Positions 24,258 through 33,231 of a stretch of 64,000 nucleotides of DNA are shown here, piece by piece. Every line of letters begins with the position of its first letter. Positions within the stretch are counted from its first letter, which is position 1. The stretch is taken from positions 186,001-250,000 of the forward strand of contig CAWHOY010000005.1 of the NCBI GenBank assembly GCA_963831155.1, read 5' to 3'. The position numbers were made by a program, and so were the translations under genes. This DNA is from CAVRXQ01 sp963831155. GTDB taxonomy: Bacteria > Actinomycetota > Acidimicrobiia > Acidimicrobiales > Bog-793. Under the pieces are notes generated by a model. It saw only the letters and a program-made list of their open reading frames with translations. It made no database searches and was not told the origin of the DNA.

Positions 24258-24812
24258 ATGCACGCTATCGACGTCATCATTCCCGTTGTCTGGGTCGCCT
24301 TCTGGGTCTACTGGCTCGTAGCAGCTTTCCGGACGAAGACGACGCGAAGCCGCAACGCGTCGTCCCTTCCCATCAGGGTCGCGATCCTGGTTTTGATTCT
24401 GCTGTCGTTCCGAGCCGGGGCCTTCAAGGCGAACTCGGGTGCCACGATTCACAACCCATGGTTGCTGGGCGCCGGCCTCGCTGTGTTCCTGGCCGGACTG
24501 GCGCTTGCCGTCTGGGCGAGGATCTATCTCGGACGAAACTGGGGGACGCCAATGTCCCAGAAGGTCGATCCCGAATTGGTTACGACCGGTCCCTATCGCT
24601 TGGTCCGCCACCCGATCTACTCGGGCATCATCTTGGGAATGATCGGCACGACGATGGCGATCAGTGTCTACTGGCTCATCGCCGTCGGTTTGCTTGGCGC
24701 ATACTTCATCTACAGCGCGACGGTCGAGGAGCGCAATATGGAGCGACTTTTTCCAGAGACCTACCCCGCATACAAGCGCTCGACCAAGATGTTGGTCCCT
24801 TTCATCTTCTGA
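24258..24812 (+). CDS. Isoprenylcysteine carboxyl methyltransferase (ICMT)-like membrane protein
   Basis: A 184-residue polytopic protein with about four to five membrane segments and the ICMT/PEMT-type signature: LVTTGPYRLVRHPIYSGII, followed by a hydrophobic stretch and EERNMERLFPETYPAYKRST. Family members transfer methyl groups to lipids or prenylated thiols; the bacterial substrate is usually unknown. ATG at 24258 is chosen over an in-frame TTG at 24243; neither has a strong Shine-Dalgarno. It converges with the cyclase gene. Confidence 0.82.
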   Translation: MHAIDVIIPVVWVAFWVYWLVAAFRTKTTRSRNASSLPIRVAILVLILLSFRAGAFKANSGATIHNPWLLGAGLAVFLAGLALAVWARIYLGRNWGTPMSQKVDPELVTTGPYRLVRHPIYSGIILGMIGTTMAISVYWLIAVGLLGAYFIYSATVEERNMERLFPETYPAYKRSTKMLVPFIF

Positions 24813-24826
24813 TCGGGGGACGCTCG

Positions 24827-25510
24827 CTAGCTCGGGAGGATCGCGAAGGCTCGCACCGGAAAGCTGGCGAGTCCGCTGATCGCCGGCGGCACCGCAAAGA
24901 GACGACAGCCGGTCGACGGCAGGGCGTCGAGTCGCGTCAGGTGCTCGACGATCGGGATACCCGCGGCGAGGAGAGTCGAGTGCGCGGGGCGCTCTCCGGT
25001 CGACGTCGGGTCGATGTTGACAGAGTCGATCCCGACGAGCCCGACGCGGCGTTCAACGAGCGCAACGGCGCAGGCGCCGGTCAGATGGGGATGCGACTCG
25101 TCCCCGTAACGCTCGGTCTGCCAGTGGGCGTCCCAGCCGGTTCGGAACACCACCGCGGCACCTTCGAGAGATCCCCGCTCGTCCAGGACCTCCTCGGTAA
25201 TGGCGCCCTCTGCGTCGATGACGACGAGGGGCAGGTCGGCACAGCGCGCAAGTGGGAGTCCCGCCAGGTCGTGGCCGTCGCGGTAGCGATGGGCGGGAGT
25301 GTCGAGGTAGGTCCCGGTGTTGCCCACGAGAGAGATTCGTCCGATCGTGAACTCGGTTCCAGGCGAGTAGTTGCGGTGTGACGCCTCGAACGTGAGGTGC
25401 TCACCGATATCGGGTCCGGGCAGTCCCGGGTAGGTCACCATTTCGTGATGGATGGTGTGACTCAGATCGACGAGCACGGAGCCTCCGTGGCGCGGCGCTT
25501 CGGATCGCAT
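24827..25510 (-). CDS. Cyclase family protein (kynurenine formamidase-like)
   Basis: The protein belongs to the cyclase/KynB family (PF04199): VDLSHTIHHEMVTYPGLPGP at the start, the metal-binding HxGTHxD-like element in the form NTGTYLDTPAHRYRDG, then VVFRTGWDAHW and VGIDSVNIDP. The first histidine of HxGTH is replaced by Asn and the second by Tyr, so metal binding may differ. ATG 25510 gives 227 residues; a GTG at 25477 preceded by GGAGG, giving MLVDLSHTI, is a good alternative. Lies 14 bases after the PhzF family gene on the same strand, probably co-transcribed. Confidence 0.82.
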   Translation of the reverse strand: MRSEAPRHGGSVLVDLSHTIHHEMVTYPGLPGPDIGEHLTFEASHRNYSPGTEFTIGRISLVGNTGTYLDTPAHRYRDGHDLAGLPLARCADLPLVVIDAEGAITEEVLDERGSLEGAAVVFRTGWDAHWQTERYGDESHPHLTGACAVALVERRVGLVGIDSVNIDPTSTGERPAHSTLLAAGIPIVEHLTRLDALPSTGCRLFAVPPAISGLASFPVRAFAILPS

Positions 25511-25524
25511 TTCCGGCGTAACGG

Positions 25525-26424
25525 CTAACCAGGGAAGATCCGGTATTGGCCCTCGGCGACGACGACCGCGCTGCCACCGACTTCGACCGAGTCCACCCGA
25601 TCGGATTTCCCCGTCGCTCTGGCATATAGCCGCGAAGGACGGCCGATCTCTTCGCCTTGGCGGATCTCGATTTCCTGCCCGAAGTCGATCCGGCCGTGGC
25701 GGGCGAGGTGAATCGCCAAAGGCCGGGCAGCGGATCCCGAGGCGGCGTCCTCGTTGATACCGGCCGCTGGATAGAAATTCCTCGTCTTCCAAGACTTGCC
25801 CTGGCCGGCGAAGCAATTCGCGGCGACGCCCAGTGTCTCGAGCGCCGTGAAGTCTGGGCGGAGAGCGGCGACGTCCTTCTCGCAGGCGAGTCCGACGAAC
25901 ACGTGCGCCGGCCCGTTGCGATACAGCTCGATTGGGAGTTCAGTGGCTGTGACGTTCAGGGCGCGCAGGAGCTCACGCTCGCGGTCAAACCTCTCCCAAG
26001 TCGGGACGGATTGTTTCATCCAGCCAAATGCGATCCGGTCGGCTTGGCGTTCGAAGCGGATCGGAAAAAGACCCGCCGCCGTCTCGAGCGTGACCGAATC
26101 CGCGCCGAGCGCCGCGCCCACGACGAAGGAGGTCCCGAGGACCGGGTGGCCAGCAAAGGGCAACTCGGTTTTCGGAGTGAAGATGCGGATCGACACGTCA
26201 CCGCCGTCGTTCGGCGGTAACACGAAGACGGTCTCCGCGAGGTTCAATTCCCTCGCCAGGCGTTGCATCTCGGCGGGTTGAAACGGTCGACCATCGATGA
26301 AGACGGCGAGCTGGTTCCCTTGCAGCGGCTCTGATGAGAAAACGTCACAGACGAAGTACCGATGGAGACTTGCTGACCCTTGCCAACCGCTCGGCGGAGG
26401 AATGACTTCGTTGTTCGTCGGCAT
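25525..26424 (-). CDS. PhzF family isomerase/epimerase
   Basis: A 299-residue PhzF-family protein with the duplicated diaminopimelate-epimerase-like fold. Marks are YFVCDVFSSEPLQGNQLAVF, the catalytic glutamate in LNLAETVFVLPP, ELPFAGHPVLGTS and NEDAASGSAARPL. Family members isomerise small acids; the substrate here is unknown. ATG 26424 has GGAG five bases upstream. It sits in a likely two-gene operon with a cyclase family protein. Confidence 0.88.
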   Translation of the reverse strand: MPTNNEVIPPPSGWQGSASLHRYFVCDVFSSEPLQGNQLAVFIDGRPFQPAEMQRLARELNLAETVFVLPPNDGGDVSIRIFTPKTELPFAGHPVLGTSFVVGAALGADSVTLETAAGLFPIRFERQADRIAFGWMKQSVPTWERFDRERELLRALNVTATELPIELYRNGPAHVFVGLACEKDVAALRPDFTALETLGVAANCFAGQGKSWKTRNFYPAAGINEDAASGSAARPLAIHLARHGRIDFGQEIEIRQGEEIGRPSRLYARATGKSDRVDSVEVGGSAVVVAEGQYRIFPG

Positions 26425-26709
26425 TCAATCTCCGGGCGCAGTGTCCGCCTGCGCCCCAAGTCGACTACTTGGCCCAGATGGTGAGCACGACTGGTGGTTA
26501 TTTCCGATGATCACAGCGACTTCTACAGCACCTCTGCGATGCCCTCGCCACGAACATATCCGGATACGGTTCGATTTGATTCGGTAGATGACGCAATTGA
26601 CCAGTAAAAAGCCGATTGTTCGAAAGGAATGAACTGGCGTAATCTTGCTGGTCGTTTTTGACTTCTGAGTTACCTGTGCGTGCCGCGATAACAGGAGATA
26701 GGAGCCAGG
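26425..26709. other. Intergenic region between phzF-like gene and ku
   Basis: This 285-base divergent region is visibly richer in A and T than its surroundings from about 26510 to 26680. It contains the palindrome described separately and no supported gene. Confidence 0.5.
26551..26573. promoter_or_regulatory. Interrupted palindrome upstream of ku
   Basis: CGAACATATCC (26551-26561) faces GGATACGGTTCG (26562-26573), with the perfect core TATCCGGATA at 26557-26566. The CGAAC/GTTCG ends resemble actinobacterial LexA half-sites, but the spacing is far wider than the usual four bases. It could control ku or the phzF-like gene. Confidence 0.35.
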
Positions 26710-27708
26710 ATGGCTCGTTCGCTTTGGACTGGTTTTCTCAGCTTCGGTCTGGTCAACGTTCCGGTCGGGCTGTATTCGGCGACGCGCGACCAGACGCTGC
26801 ACTTCAACCAGCTCCACAAGGGGACCTCGCACCGAATCCGTTACAAGAAGGTCGACGAGGTGACCGGGGAAGAAGTCGACAACGACCAGATCGTCAGTGG
26901 CTACGAGGTCGGCGACGACGAATACGTCGTGCTCGACAAAGAAGAGCTCAAAGAGGCCGCGCCTGGCCGTTCGGAACAGATCGAGATCACCGACTTCGTC
27001 GACCTCGACGAGATCGATCCGATGTACTTCAGGCAGACCTATTACCTCGCGCCGCGGGGCAAGGGCTCAGATCGCGCCTATGCGCTGTTGCGTCAGGCGA
27101 TGGGCGACAAGAGCAAGGTCGGCATTGCGACGCTCGTCCTTCGCGACAAGGAACATCTTGTAGCCGTGCGGCCCGGTGACAACGTTCTGATCGTCGAAAC
27201 GATGTACTTCAGCGACGAGATCCGCGAGGCAAAGTCCGAGCTCGATAGCTTGCCCGAGGACGTCGAATTCAAAGGGCGTGAACTCGACATTGCCAAGCAG
27301 CTCGTCGAGTCGCTGAGCACGAAATGGGCTCCGGAGAAGTACAAGAACACCTACCGCGAGCGCGTCGAGGAACTGATCGAAGAGAAGCGCAAGGGCCGCG
27401 AGGTCGTGATCCACCACGAGACGGCTCCGAGGTCGAATGTCATCGACTTGATGGAGGCGCTTGAGGCGTCCGTCGCCCGCGCCAAGGAATCTGAAGTCGC
27501 GACCGCCGAACCTGCAAAAAAGGAGCCCGCGAAAGCGGTGTCGAAATCGGCGAACGTGCAGCAACAGTTCGAAGGAATGACGAAAGCCGAGCTCCTCGAA
27601 CGCGCGGCAGAGCTCGAGCTGCAGGGGCGCTCTCGGATGTCAAAGCCAGAACTGGTCGACGCGCTCACCGACTTGGAGGCGAAGCGTCGCCGGAGGCGGG
27701 CCTCCTGA
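26710..27708 (+). CDS. ku: Non-homologous end joining protein Ku
   Basis: Bacterial Ku forms a homodimeric ring on DNA ends and recruits LigD. The protein starts MARSLWTGFLSFGLVNVPVGLY and continues with RIRYKKVDEVTGEEV, FRQTYYLAPRGKGSDRAYALL and WAPEKYKNTYRERVEELI, all typical. Residues after about 255 form a Lys/Ala-rich tail ending in a SAP-like helix pair (MTKAELLERAAELELQGRSRMSKPELVDAL), as in the extended C-termini of some Ku proteins that bind DNA. GGAG lies five bases before the ATG. It converges with the LigD polymerase gene 14 bases away. Confidence 0.96.
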   Translation: MARSLWTGFLSFGLVNVPVGLYSATRDQTLHFNQLHKGTSHRIRYKKVDEVTGEEVDNDQIVSGYEVGDDEYVVLDKEELKEAAPGRSEQIEITDFVDLDEIDPMYFRQTYYLAPRGKGSDRAYALLRQAMGDKSKVGIATLVLRDKEHLVAVRPGDNVLIVETMYFSDEIREAKSELDSLPEDVEFKGRELDIAKQLVESLSTKWAPEKYKNTYRERVEELIEEKRKGREVVIHHETAPRSNVIDLMEALEASVARAKESEVATAEPAKKEPAKAVSKSANVQQQFEGMTKAELLERAAELELQGRSRMSKPELVDALTDLEAKRRRRRAS

Positions 27709-27722
27709 GTTCGGGCCGACCA

Positions 27723-28643
27723 TCACTCGACAAGATCCGAGAAGAGATCGCCTCGTTTCGCCACACGCTTCAGGACATCTGACGTCGTAAAGCGCAGTCG
27801 GTCAGCATCACCGGACTTCGCGCATTCGGCGATCTCCTTCCAGGTCACCGGGGTCGAGACGGTCGGCTCGTCTCGGGCGCGTACCGAATAGGCGGCGACC
27901 GTCGTCTTGGCTGGATGATTCTGGCTCCAGTCGATGAGGACTCGTCCCTTACGGAGCTCTTTGCGCATGTTCGTCAATACGAGGTCGGAATGGTCTCGTT
28001 CGACCTGTCGCGCGAGATCGTGTCCCGCGTCGCGAGCGGATTCCCAAGAAGTCCGGTCCGGGAGACGCGCGTAAACCTGCAGTCCTTTCGACCCGCTCGT
28101 CTTTGGAACACACCTCGTCAAGTTTTTTTCGCTGAGCGCGTTCTTGATCCAGGAGGCGACGGCACAGCATTCGACGATCGAGGCGCCCGGCCCGGGGTCG
28201 AGGTCGAAGACGAGGAAGTCCATCGAAGTGGGGGCGTTCTTGCCGCGCGTAACGCGCCACAACGGAACGTGGATTTCGATTGTTGCCAGGTTGGCGGCCC
28301 AAACGAGGGTCGGGAGATCATCGATCACGACGTACTCGACGTCACCGACACCTTTCGTTCTCCGGCCGGAGTGTTCGAGGTCGACGTGCGCAGTGCGCAC
28401 CCACGGCGGTTTGTGTACGGGAGCGTGCTTCTCGTAAAAGGATTGTCCGTCGACACCGTTCGGGAAGCGGCGCAGCGTCGCCGCACGGCCGGCGAGGTGG
28501 GGGAGCATCGTCGAGGCGACCCGCGCGTAGTAGTCGATGAGAGCGCCCTTGGTGAATCCGACCTCGGGGAACAGCACCTTGTCGAGGTTCGAGAGGGAAA
28601 GTCGACGCCCTTCAACCTCGGTCTCTGTGCGGGCGCTACTCAC
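27723..28643 (-). CDS. LigD-type NHEJ polymerase (primase-polymerase domain)
   Basis: The 306-residue product is a stand-alone LigD polymerase domain that fills gaps with ribo- or deoxynucleotides at breaks. Marks are LSNLDKVLFPEVGFTKG, YARVASTMLPHLAGR, the metal aspartates in FLVFDLDPGPG and KTSGSKGLQVYARL with the active-site serine/histidine region. The GTG at 28643 overlaps the ligase stop by eight bases and has GAGG six bases upstream. In mycobacteria this domain is fused to the ligase; here it is a separate gene downstream of it. Confidence 0.93.
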   Translation of the reverse strand: MSSARTETEVEGRRLSLSNLDKVLFPEVGFTKGALIDYYARVASTMLPHLAGRAATLRRFPNGVDGQSFYEKHAPVHKPPWVRTAHVDLEHSGRRTKGVGDVEYVVIDDLPTLVWAANLATIEIHVPLWRVTRGKNAPTSMDFLVFDLDPGPGASIVECCAVASWIKNALSEKNLTRCVPKTSGSKGLQVYARLPDRTSWESARDAGHDLARQVERDHSDLVLTNMRKELRKGRVLIDWSQNHPAKTTVAAYSVRARDEPTVSTPVTWKEIAECAKSGDADRLRFTTSDVLKRVAKRGDLFSDLVE

Positions 28644-30123
28644 GGACGACCTCACCAGGTGACTTGTCCGGGCGCAGTCCGCGCCAGACGGGCTGGCGAA
28701 GGTGCCCGTCGCGGGTCCACTCGTTGAACTCGACTTCCCCGACAAGCTCTGGCCGCACGTAATGGGCGACCGCCGCGTCGGCCCGAGGGATCTTCGTCGT
28801 GAAGGGCGCCTCGTCGCTGTGGAGCGGAGACATGTCGTCAAGGAGTTGTCTTCGCGCCCGCTCGTCGAATCCAGTCCCCACCTTGCCGACATAGCGGAGG
28901 CCATCGGGCGTCGGCAACCCGAGCAACAGCGCGCCGAGGCTGCCTTGTCTCGAGCCCTTTCCCTCGGTCCATCCGCCGAGGACCACCTCCTGGGTGCGGA
29001 AATTCTTCACCTTGATCCAGTCGTTGCTGCGCTCGCCTTGCCGGTACGGCGAATTGCGCCGCTTGGCGACGACGCCCTCGAGGCCGCGCTCTTTCGCCGC
29101 GGCGAGCACGTCTTGTCCTTCGGCGCCATCGAAGGCCCGCGGGGTCGTGAAGGAATCGCCAGCGAGTTTCAGTGACTCGAGCAGCCGTCGTCGCTCGTCG
29201 TAGGGCTCGTTCATCAGCGACCGGCCCTCGAGATAAAGGACGTCAAATGCGAGGAACGAAGCCGCGATCTCGCGGGCACGGGACGTGATGCGGTGCTCAC
29301 CGGTCAGGTGGAGGCGTTGTTGCAGACGACCGAAATCTGGGCGACCTGTTTCGCCGAAGGCGACGATCTCGCCGTCGAGGATCGTCGAGCGGGATCCGAG
29401 AAACTCACCGACGGCGTGCAGTTCGGGAAACGACTCGGTGAGGTCCTTGTCGTTACGGCTCGAAGCTCGCACGCGCCCGCCGTCGACGAAGACGATCGCC
29501 CGCACGCCATCCCACTTGAATTCGACGGCCCACTCCTGTGACTGAGCGGGGAGCGAGCCGGCGAGCGCCAGCATCGGCTTGACGGTTTTCGGCATCGGTT
29601 CGAATCCCGGCTCGGGCGGGTCCATTCGATGGATCATCCAGTTCTTGCCGCCGGTGGCGAAGAGGACATAGCGACCCTTCGCCCGCCGACCGTGGAGGAC
29701 GACCATCACCTCGCGGTCGTTCCACTTCTCGGTCTCATAGGTTCCTTGGTCCCAGATGCTGACGGTTCCGCCGCCGTACTCGCCCTTTGGGATCTCGCCG
29801 TGGAAGGCGCCGTACTCAAGCGGGTGGTCCTCGACGTGCACGGCGAGATGGTTCGTTGCCGGATCGGTCGGGATGCCCTTGGGGATCGCCCATGAGACGA
29901 GGACGCCGTCACGCTCGAGGCGAAAATCCCAGTGCAGCGCGCGGGCGTGGTGCTCTTGGATCACGAATTTTGGGCGAGAGCGTTTTCGCCCTGACGAACG
30001 CGGCGCCGGGTCACCCGTCGGCTCCGGGGTGCGAGACGCATCCCTTTTTGCCTGGTACGGCTTCAAGCGACTCCGGGGAGAGCTCATGCGCGGCTCATCA
30101 GACTCGACCGATCGACACGACAT
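28636..30123 (-). CDS. ligD: ATP-dependent DNA ligase with N-terminal phosphoesterase domain (LigD-like)
   Basis: An N-terminal 3'-phosphoesterase domain (about 45-165: FVIQEHHARALHWDFRLERDG, HVEDHP, GEIPKGEYGGG) is followed by an ATP ligase domain with the lysine motif EFKWDGVRAI near residue 200 and downstream motifs LDGEIVAF, LEGVVAKRR and SNDWIKVKN, then an OB-fold domain. It seals breaks held by Ku. The start is uncertain: ATG 30123 (495 residues) or ATG 30087 (MSSPRSRLKPYQAKRD), the latter closer to the usual N-terminus. The polymerase gene follows with an 8-base overlap. Confidence 0.93.
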   Translation of the reverse strand: MSCRSVESDEPRMSSPRSRLKPYQAKRDASRTPEPTGDPAPRSSGRKRSRPKFVIQEHHARALHWDFRLERDGVLVSWAIPKGIPTDPATNHLAVHVEDHPLEYGAFHGEIPKGEYGGGTVSIWDQGTYETEKWNDREVMVVLHGRRAKGRYVLFATGGKNWMIHRMDPPEPGFEPMPKTVKPMLALAGSLPAQSQEWAVEFKWDGVRAIVFVDGGRVRASSRNDKDLTESFPELHAVGEFLGSRSTILDGEIVAFGETGRPDFGRLQQRLHLTGEHRITSRAREIAASFLAFDVLYLEGRSLMNEPYDERRRLLESLKLAGDSFTTPRAFDGAEGQDVLAAAKERGLEGVVAKRRNSPYRQGERSNDWIKVKNFRTQEVVLGGWTEGKGSRQGSLGALLLGLPTPDGLRYVGKVGTGFDERARRQLLDDMSPLHSDEAPFTTKIPRADAAVAHYVRPELVGEVEFNEWTRDGHLRQPVWRGLRPDKSPGEVVRE

Positions 30124-30201
30124 TCTCTGTTACCTGAGCACGACATTTCGCCCATGTTTACAATCCGAGTGCTCACCAAATTGACGAGCGAGGGGGCAAC
30201 G

Positions 30202-30594
30202 ATGGCAGAGCATCCGAATGTCGAACTGACTCGCCGCGGTTACGCCGCCTTCGAGAAGGGCGATTTTGCCGCCCTCACGGACGTGTTCGCCGACGACATC
30301 GTGTGGCACGTGTCAGGACCAGGTCCACTCGCAGGCACTTACCGAAGTCGCGACGAGGTTTTCGGTGTGTTCGCCCGACTCGCCGAAGAAACGGGCGGCA
30401 CCTTCAGATTGGAAGTTCACGACGTGCTCGCCAACGATGAGCATTCGGTGGCGCTCGTCACGGCGTCTGCGTCGCGAAAGGGAAAGTCATTCGAAGATCT
30501 CGGAACACACGTCTTCCATGCAAAGGACGGCAAGTTCACCGAGTTCTGGCAGACGACGACCAACCCGGAGGCGGCAGTCGAATTTTGGGCCTGA
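30202..30594 (+). CDS. SnoaL/NTF2-like small protein
   Basis: A 130-residue SnoaL-like (NTF2-fold) protein: NVELTRRGYAAFEKGDFAALTDVFADDIVWHV at the start, then RSRDEVFGVFARLAEET and HVFHAKDGKFTEFWQTTTNP. Such folds act as small-molecule isomerases, hydrolases or binding proteins; the role here is unknown. ATG 30202 follows GAGGGGG. It stands alone between the divergent ligase gene and the convergent epimerase gene. Confidence 0.85.
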   Translation: MAEHPNVELTRRGYAAFEKGDFAALTDVFADDIVWHVSGPGPLAGTYRSRDEVFGVFARLAEETGGTFRLEVHDVLANDEHSVALVTASASRKGKSFEDLGTHVFHAKDGKFTEFWQTTTNPEAAVEFWA

Positions 30595-30636
30595 GGACGA
30601 GGGCGACGCCGCGCGCCCTTCCCTCGAACCAGAGTC

Positions 30637-31791
30637 CTAGACGTTAGGCGCCGGACCAAGGCGCAGCCTGTCGACGCGGTCCGGTCGGATGTAGCCCTCC
30701 TCGACGAAGAATCGGACAGAACGCTCGATTGCCTCGGACGCGGGGCGCGAGACGTATCCGAGCTCGGAGCGGGCCCGGGAATCGTCGAAGGCCATGATCT
30801 GCGCCGCCATGCGCGCGCCTTCGAGGGGAACGTGTGGCGTACGGCGCAGCAACCGGCCTTCGATGAACTCGGAGATCACCGCCGCGCCGAGCGCGACGGC
30901 CCGCGGCACTTCGAAGCGGGGAGGCGGGAGTCCGCAGATCGACGCCAGCATGGCGAGCAGGGCCCTCAAAGAGAGGTTCTCGCCGCCAACGATGTAGCTG
31001 CGACCGACGCCGCCGCGGTCTGCCGCAAGGAGGTGGCCGTTCGCGACGTCATCGACGTCGACGATATTGAGCGTCGTGTCGTACCAGCCCGGCATGCGAC
31101 CGTTCAGGAAGTCGACGACGATGCGCCCGGTCGGCGTCGGGGCCCGATCGCCCGGACCGAGCGGCGTCGTCGGCAGGACGAGGACGACCGGGAGTCCTTG
31201 CGCGCCGGCGCGCAGCGCCTCGTGCTCGGCGACATACTTCGTCTGCTTGTACCTCCCAAAGAGGTGGTCGACGCGTGCAAACGCGTCCTCGGTCGCTGGT
31301 CCGCGCGTCCTTACCTCGTCAAGCCCGAGGACCCCCACCGAGCTCGTATAGACGACGAGGTTGCAGTTCGTGGTCCGTGCCGCGTCGAGGACGTGACGCG
31401 TGCCCTCGACATTGATGGCGGAGAAGTCCTTCGGGTTGCTCGCCCAGAAGCGGTAAAGGGCGGCGGTGTGGAAGACGACGCGCGAACCCTGGATCGCCGC
31501 CGCGACCGCGCGGGCGTCGCGAACGTCGGCTACTCGACGTTCGACCTGCAGGCCATCGAGGTTCGTGGCGTCGGCGCCGGGCTCACAGATGGCGACGACT
31601 TCGACCCCTTTTGCCACGAGGGCGCGAACGATCGCGGAACCGATGAATCCCGTCGCGCCCGTCACCGCAGCGCGAGTGCCAGACGAAAGGGGCGGGCGCG
31701 ACGCTGTGATTGCGCCAGGTCCCTCTTCAGCGACCGGGGGATATGCTCCGCCTGACCAGGGAGGTTGCCGTGACTCCATCTCAGAGATCAT
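30637..31791 (-). CDS. NAD-dependent epimerase/dehydratase (HpnA-like SDR)
   Basis: An extended short-chain dehydrogenase with VTGATGFIGSAIVRAL, VFHTAALYRFWASNP, INVEGTRHVLDAA, YTSSVGVLG and the catalytic YKQTKYVAE. The pattern is close to HpnA-type and dihydroflavonol-reductase-like proteins, sometimes linked to hopanoid synthesis, but no hopanoid genes are nearby. The longest start (ATG 31791; another ATG at 31779) leaves about 40 unassigned residues before the Rossmann fold and overlaps the aldehyde dehydrogenase start on the other strand. No ATG, GTG or TTG lies in frame between 31779 and the GTG of VTGATG, so the true start is unsure. Confidence 0.85.
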   Translation of the reverse strand: MISEMESRQPPWSGGAYPPVAEEGPGAITASRPPLSSGTRAAVTGATGFIGSAIVRALVAKGVEVVAICEPGADATNLDGLQVERRVADVRDARAVAAAIQGSRVVFHTAALYRFWASNPKDFSAINVEGTRHVLDAARTTNCNLVVYTSSVGVLGLDEVRTRGPATEDAFARVDHLFGRYKQTKYVAEHEALRAGAQGLPVVLVLPTTPLGPGDRAPTPTGRIVVDFLNGRMPGWYDTTLNIVDVDDVANGHLLAADRGGVGRSYIVGGENLSLRALLAMLASICGLPPPRFEVPRAVALGAAVISEFIEGRLLRRTPHVPLEGARMAAQIMAFDDSRARSELGYVSRPASEAIERSVRFFVEEGYIRPDRVDRLRLGPAPNV

Positions 31792-33224
31792 CCAAGATCG
31801 TCGAGCTCGAGAACTTCGTCGGCAGCAAAAAGGTGCCTGCCAAGTCCGGTGAAACCGCCGACATCATCAACCCTTCCACGGGAGAGGTCTATGCCCGCGC
31901 ACCGCTTTCTGGTCAGGGGGACATCGACGCCGCCTTCGAGGCCGCCGCGGAGGCGTTTCCCGGATGGCGCGACACGACGCCGTCGGAGCGCAGTCTGGCG
32001 CTGTTGCGGATCGCCGACGCGATTTCGAGCCACGCCGAAGAGTTGGTGCGGATCGAGTCGGAGAACACCGGCAAGCCGATCGGGCTGACACTTTCCGAAG
32101 AGGTCCCGCCGATGGTCGACCAGATCCGCTTCTTCGCTGCCGCGGCGCGCACCCCGGAGGGTCGCTCGGCGGGCGAGTACATGGCGAACCACACCTCCTA
32201 CATCCGCAGAGAGCCGATCGGGGTGTGCGCGGCGGTAACGCCCTGGAACTACCCAGCCATGATGGCGGTCTGGAAGTTCGCCCCTGCGCTCGCCGCCGGC
32301 AACACGATGGTGCTGAAACCGTCCGACACGACGCCGGCGTCGACGCTCTTTCTCGCCGAGCTGATGGCCGAGCACCTGCCGCCGGGGGTGTTTAACGTCG
32401 TCTGCGGTGACCGCGGCACGGGGCGGCTGCTCGTTGCGCACCCGACACCACAGATGGTCTCGATCACGGGCTCTGTGCGCGCCGGAAGGGAAGTCGCGAC
32501 GGCGGCGGCCGATGGCTTGAAGCGCGTCCACCTCGAACTCGGAGGCAAGGCACCGGTCGTCATCTTCGACGACGCAGATGTCGGTGCGGCGGCTGAGGGT
32601 GTGCAGATCGGCGGATACTTCAACGCCGGTCAGGACTGCACCGCCGCGACGAGAGTGCTCACCGGAGGGCGCATCCACAAGGAATTCGTCGCGGCACTCG
32701 TCGAAAAGGCGAAGGAGACGAAGACCGCCGGTCCAGACGATGAGGACGCCTTTTACGGGCCGCTGAACAACGCCAACCAACTGGCGCGCGTCTCCAGCTT
32801 CTTCGAACGCGTACCCGATCACGCCGAAGTGAGGATCGGCGGCTCGCGTATCGGTGATCGCGGCTACTTTTTCTCGCCGACGGTCGTCGACAACCTCCAA
32901 CAAGATGACGACATGATCCAATCCGAGATCTTCGGCCCGGTCGTCACGGTCCAGCCGTTCAGCGACGAAGAGCAGGCGATCGCCTGGGCAAACGGCGTCG
33001 AGTACGGGCTTGCCGCGAGTGTCTGGACGAAAGACCACGGACGCGCGATGCGGATGACGAAGGCGTTGGACTTCGGCGCCGTTTGGGTGAACACCCACAT
33101 CCCGATCGTCGCCGAGATGCCGCATGGTGGCTTCAAACACTCGGGATACGGCAAGGATCTTTCGGTTTACGGCTTCGAGGACTACACCCGCATCAAGCAC
33201 GTGATGCACTTCATGGGCGAGTAA
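31770..33224 (+). CDS. Aldehyde dehydrogenase, gamma-aminobutyraldehyde dehydrogenase-like
   Basis: An NAD(P) aldehyde dehydrogenase of 484 residues, closest by eye to aminobutyraldehyde and betaine aldehyde dehydrogenases. Marks are PIGVCAAVTPWNYPAMMAVWK, the catalytic glutamate in LELGGKAPV and cysteine in NAGQDCTAATRV, EIFGPVVTV and the C-terminal GGFKHSGYGKDLSVYGFEDY. GTG 31770 has GGGAGG five bases upstream. It would oxidise the aldehyde derived from putrescine or a related amine. The choline-kinase-like gene starts seven bases after it. A second copy of its 3' end lies at 36611-36712. Confidence 0.92.
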   Translation: MTPSQRSSKIVELENFVGSKKVPAKSGETADIINPSTGEVYARAPLSGQGDIDAAFEAAAEAFPGWRDTTPSERSLALLRIADAISSHAEELVRIESENTGKPIGLTLSEEVPPMVDQIRFFAAAARTPEGRSAGEYMANHTSYIRREPIGVCAAVTPWNYPAMMAVWKFAPALAAGNTMVLKPSDTTPASTLFLAELMAEHLPPGVFNVVCGDRGTGRLLVAHPTPQMVSITGSVRAGREVATAAADGLKRVHLELGGKAPVVIFDDADVGAAAEGVQIGGYFNAGQDCTAATRVLTGGRIHKEFVAALVEKAKETKTAGPDDEDAFYGPLNNANQLARVSSFFERVPDHAEVRIGGSRIGDRGYFFSPTVVDNLQQDDDMIQSEIFGPVVTVQPFSDEEQAIAWANGVEYGLAASVWTKDHGRAMRMTKALDFGAVWVNTHIPIVAEMPHGGFKHSGYGKDLSVYGFEDYTRIKHVMHFMGE

Positions 33225-33231
33225 CGCCCTC

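Noticed and set aside
26660..26709. LexA/SOS box before ku
   Set aside because: No CGAAC-N4-GTTCG site is found; only a wider palindrome further upstream.
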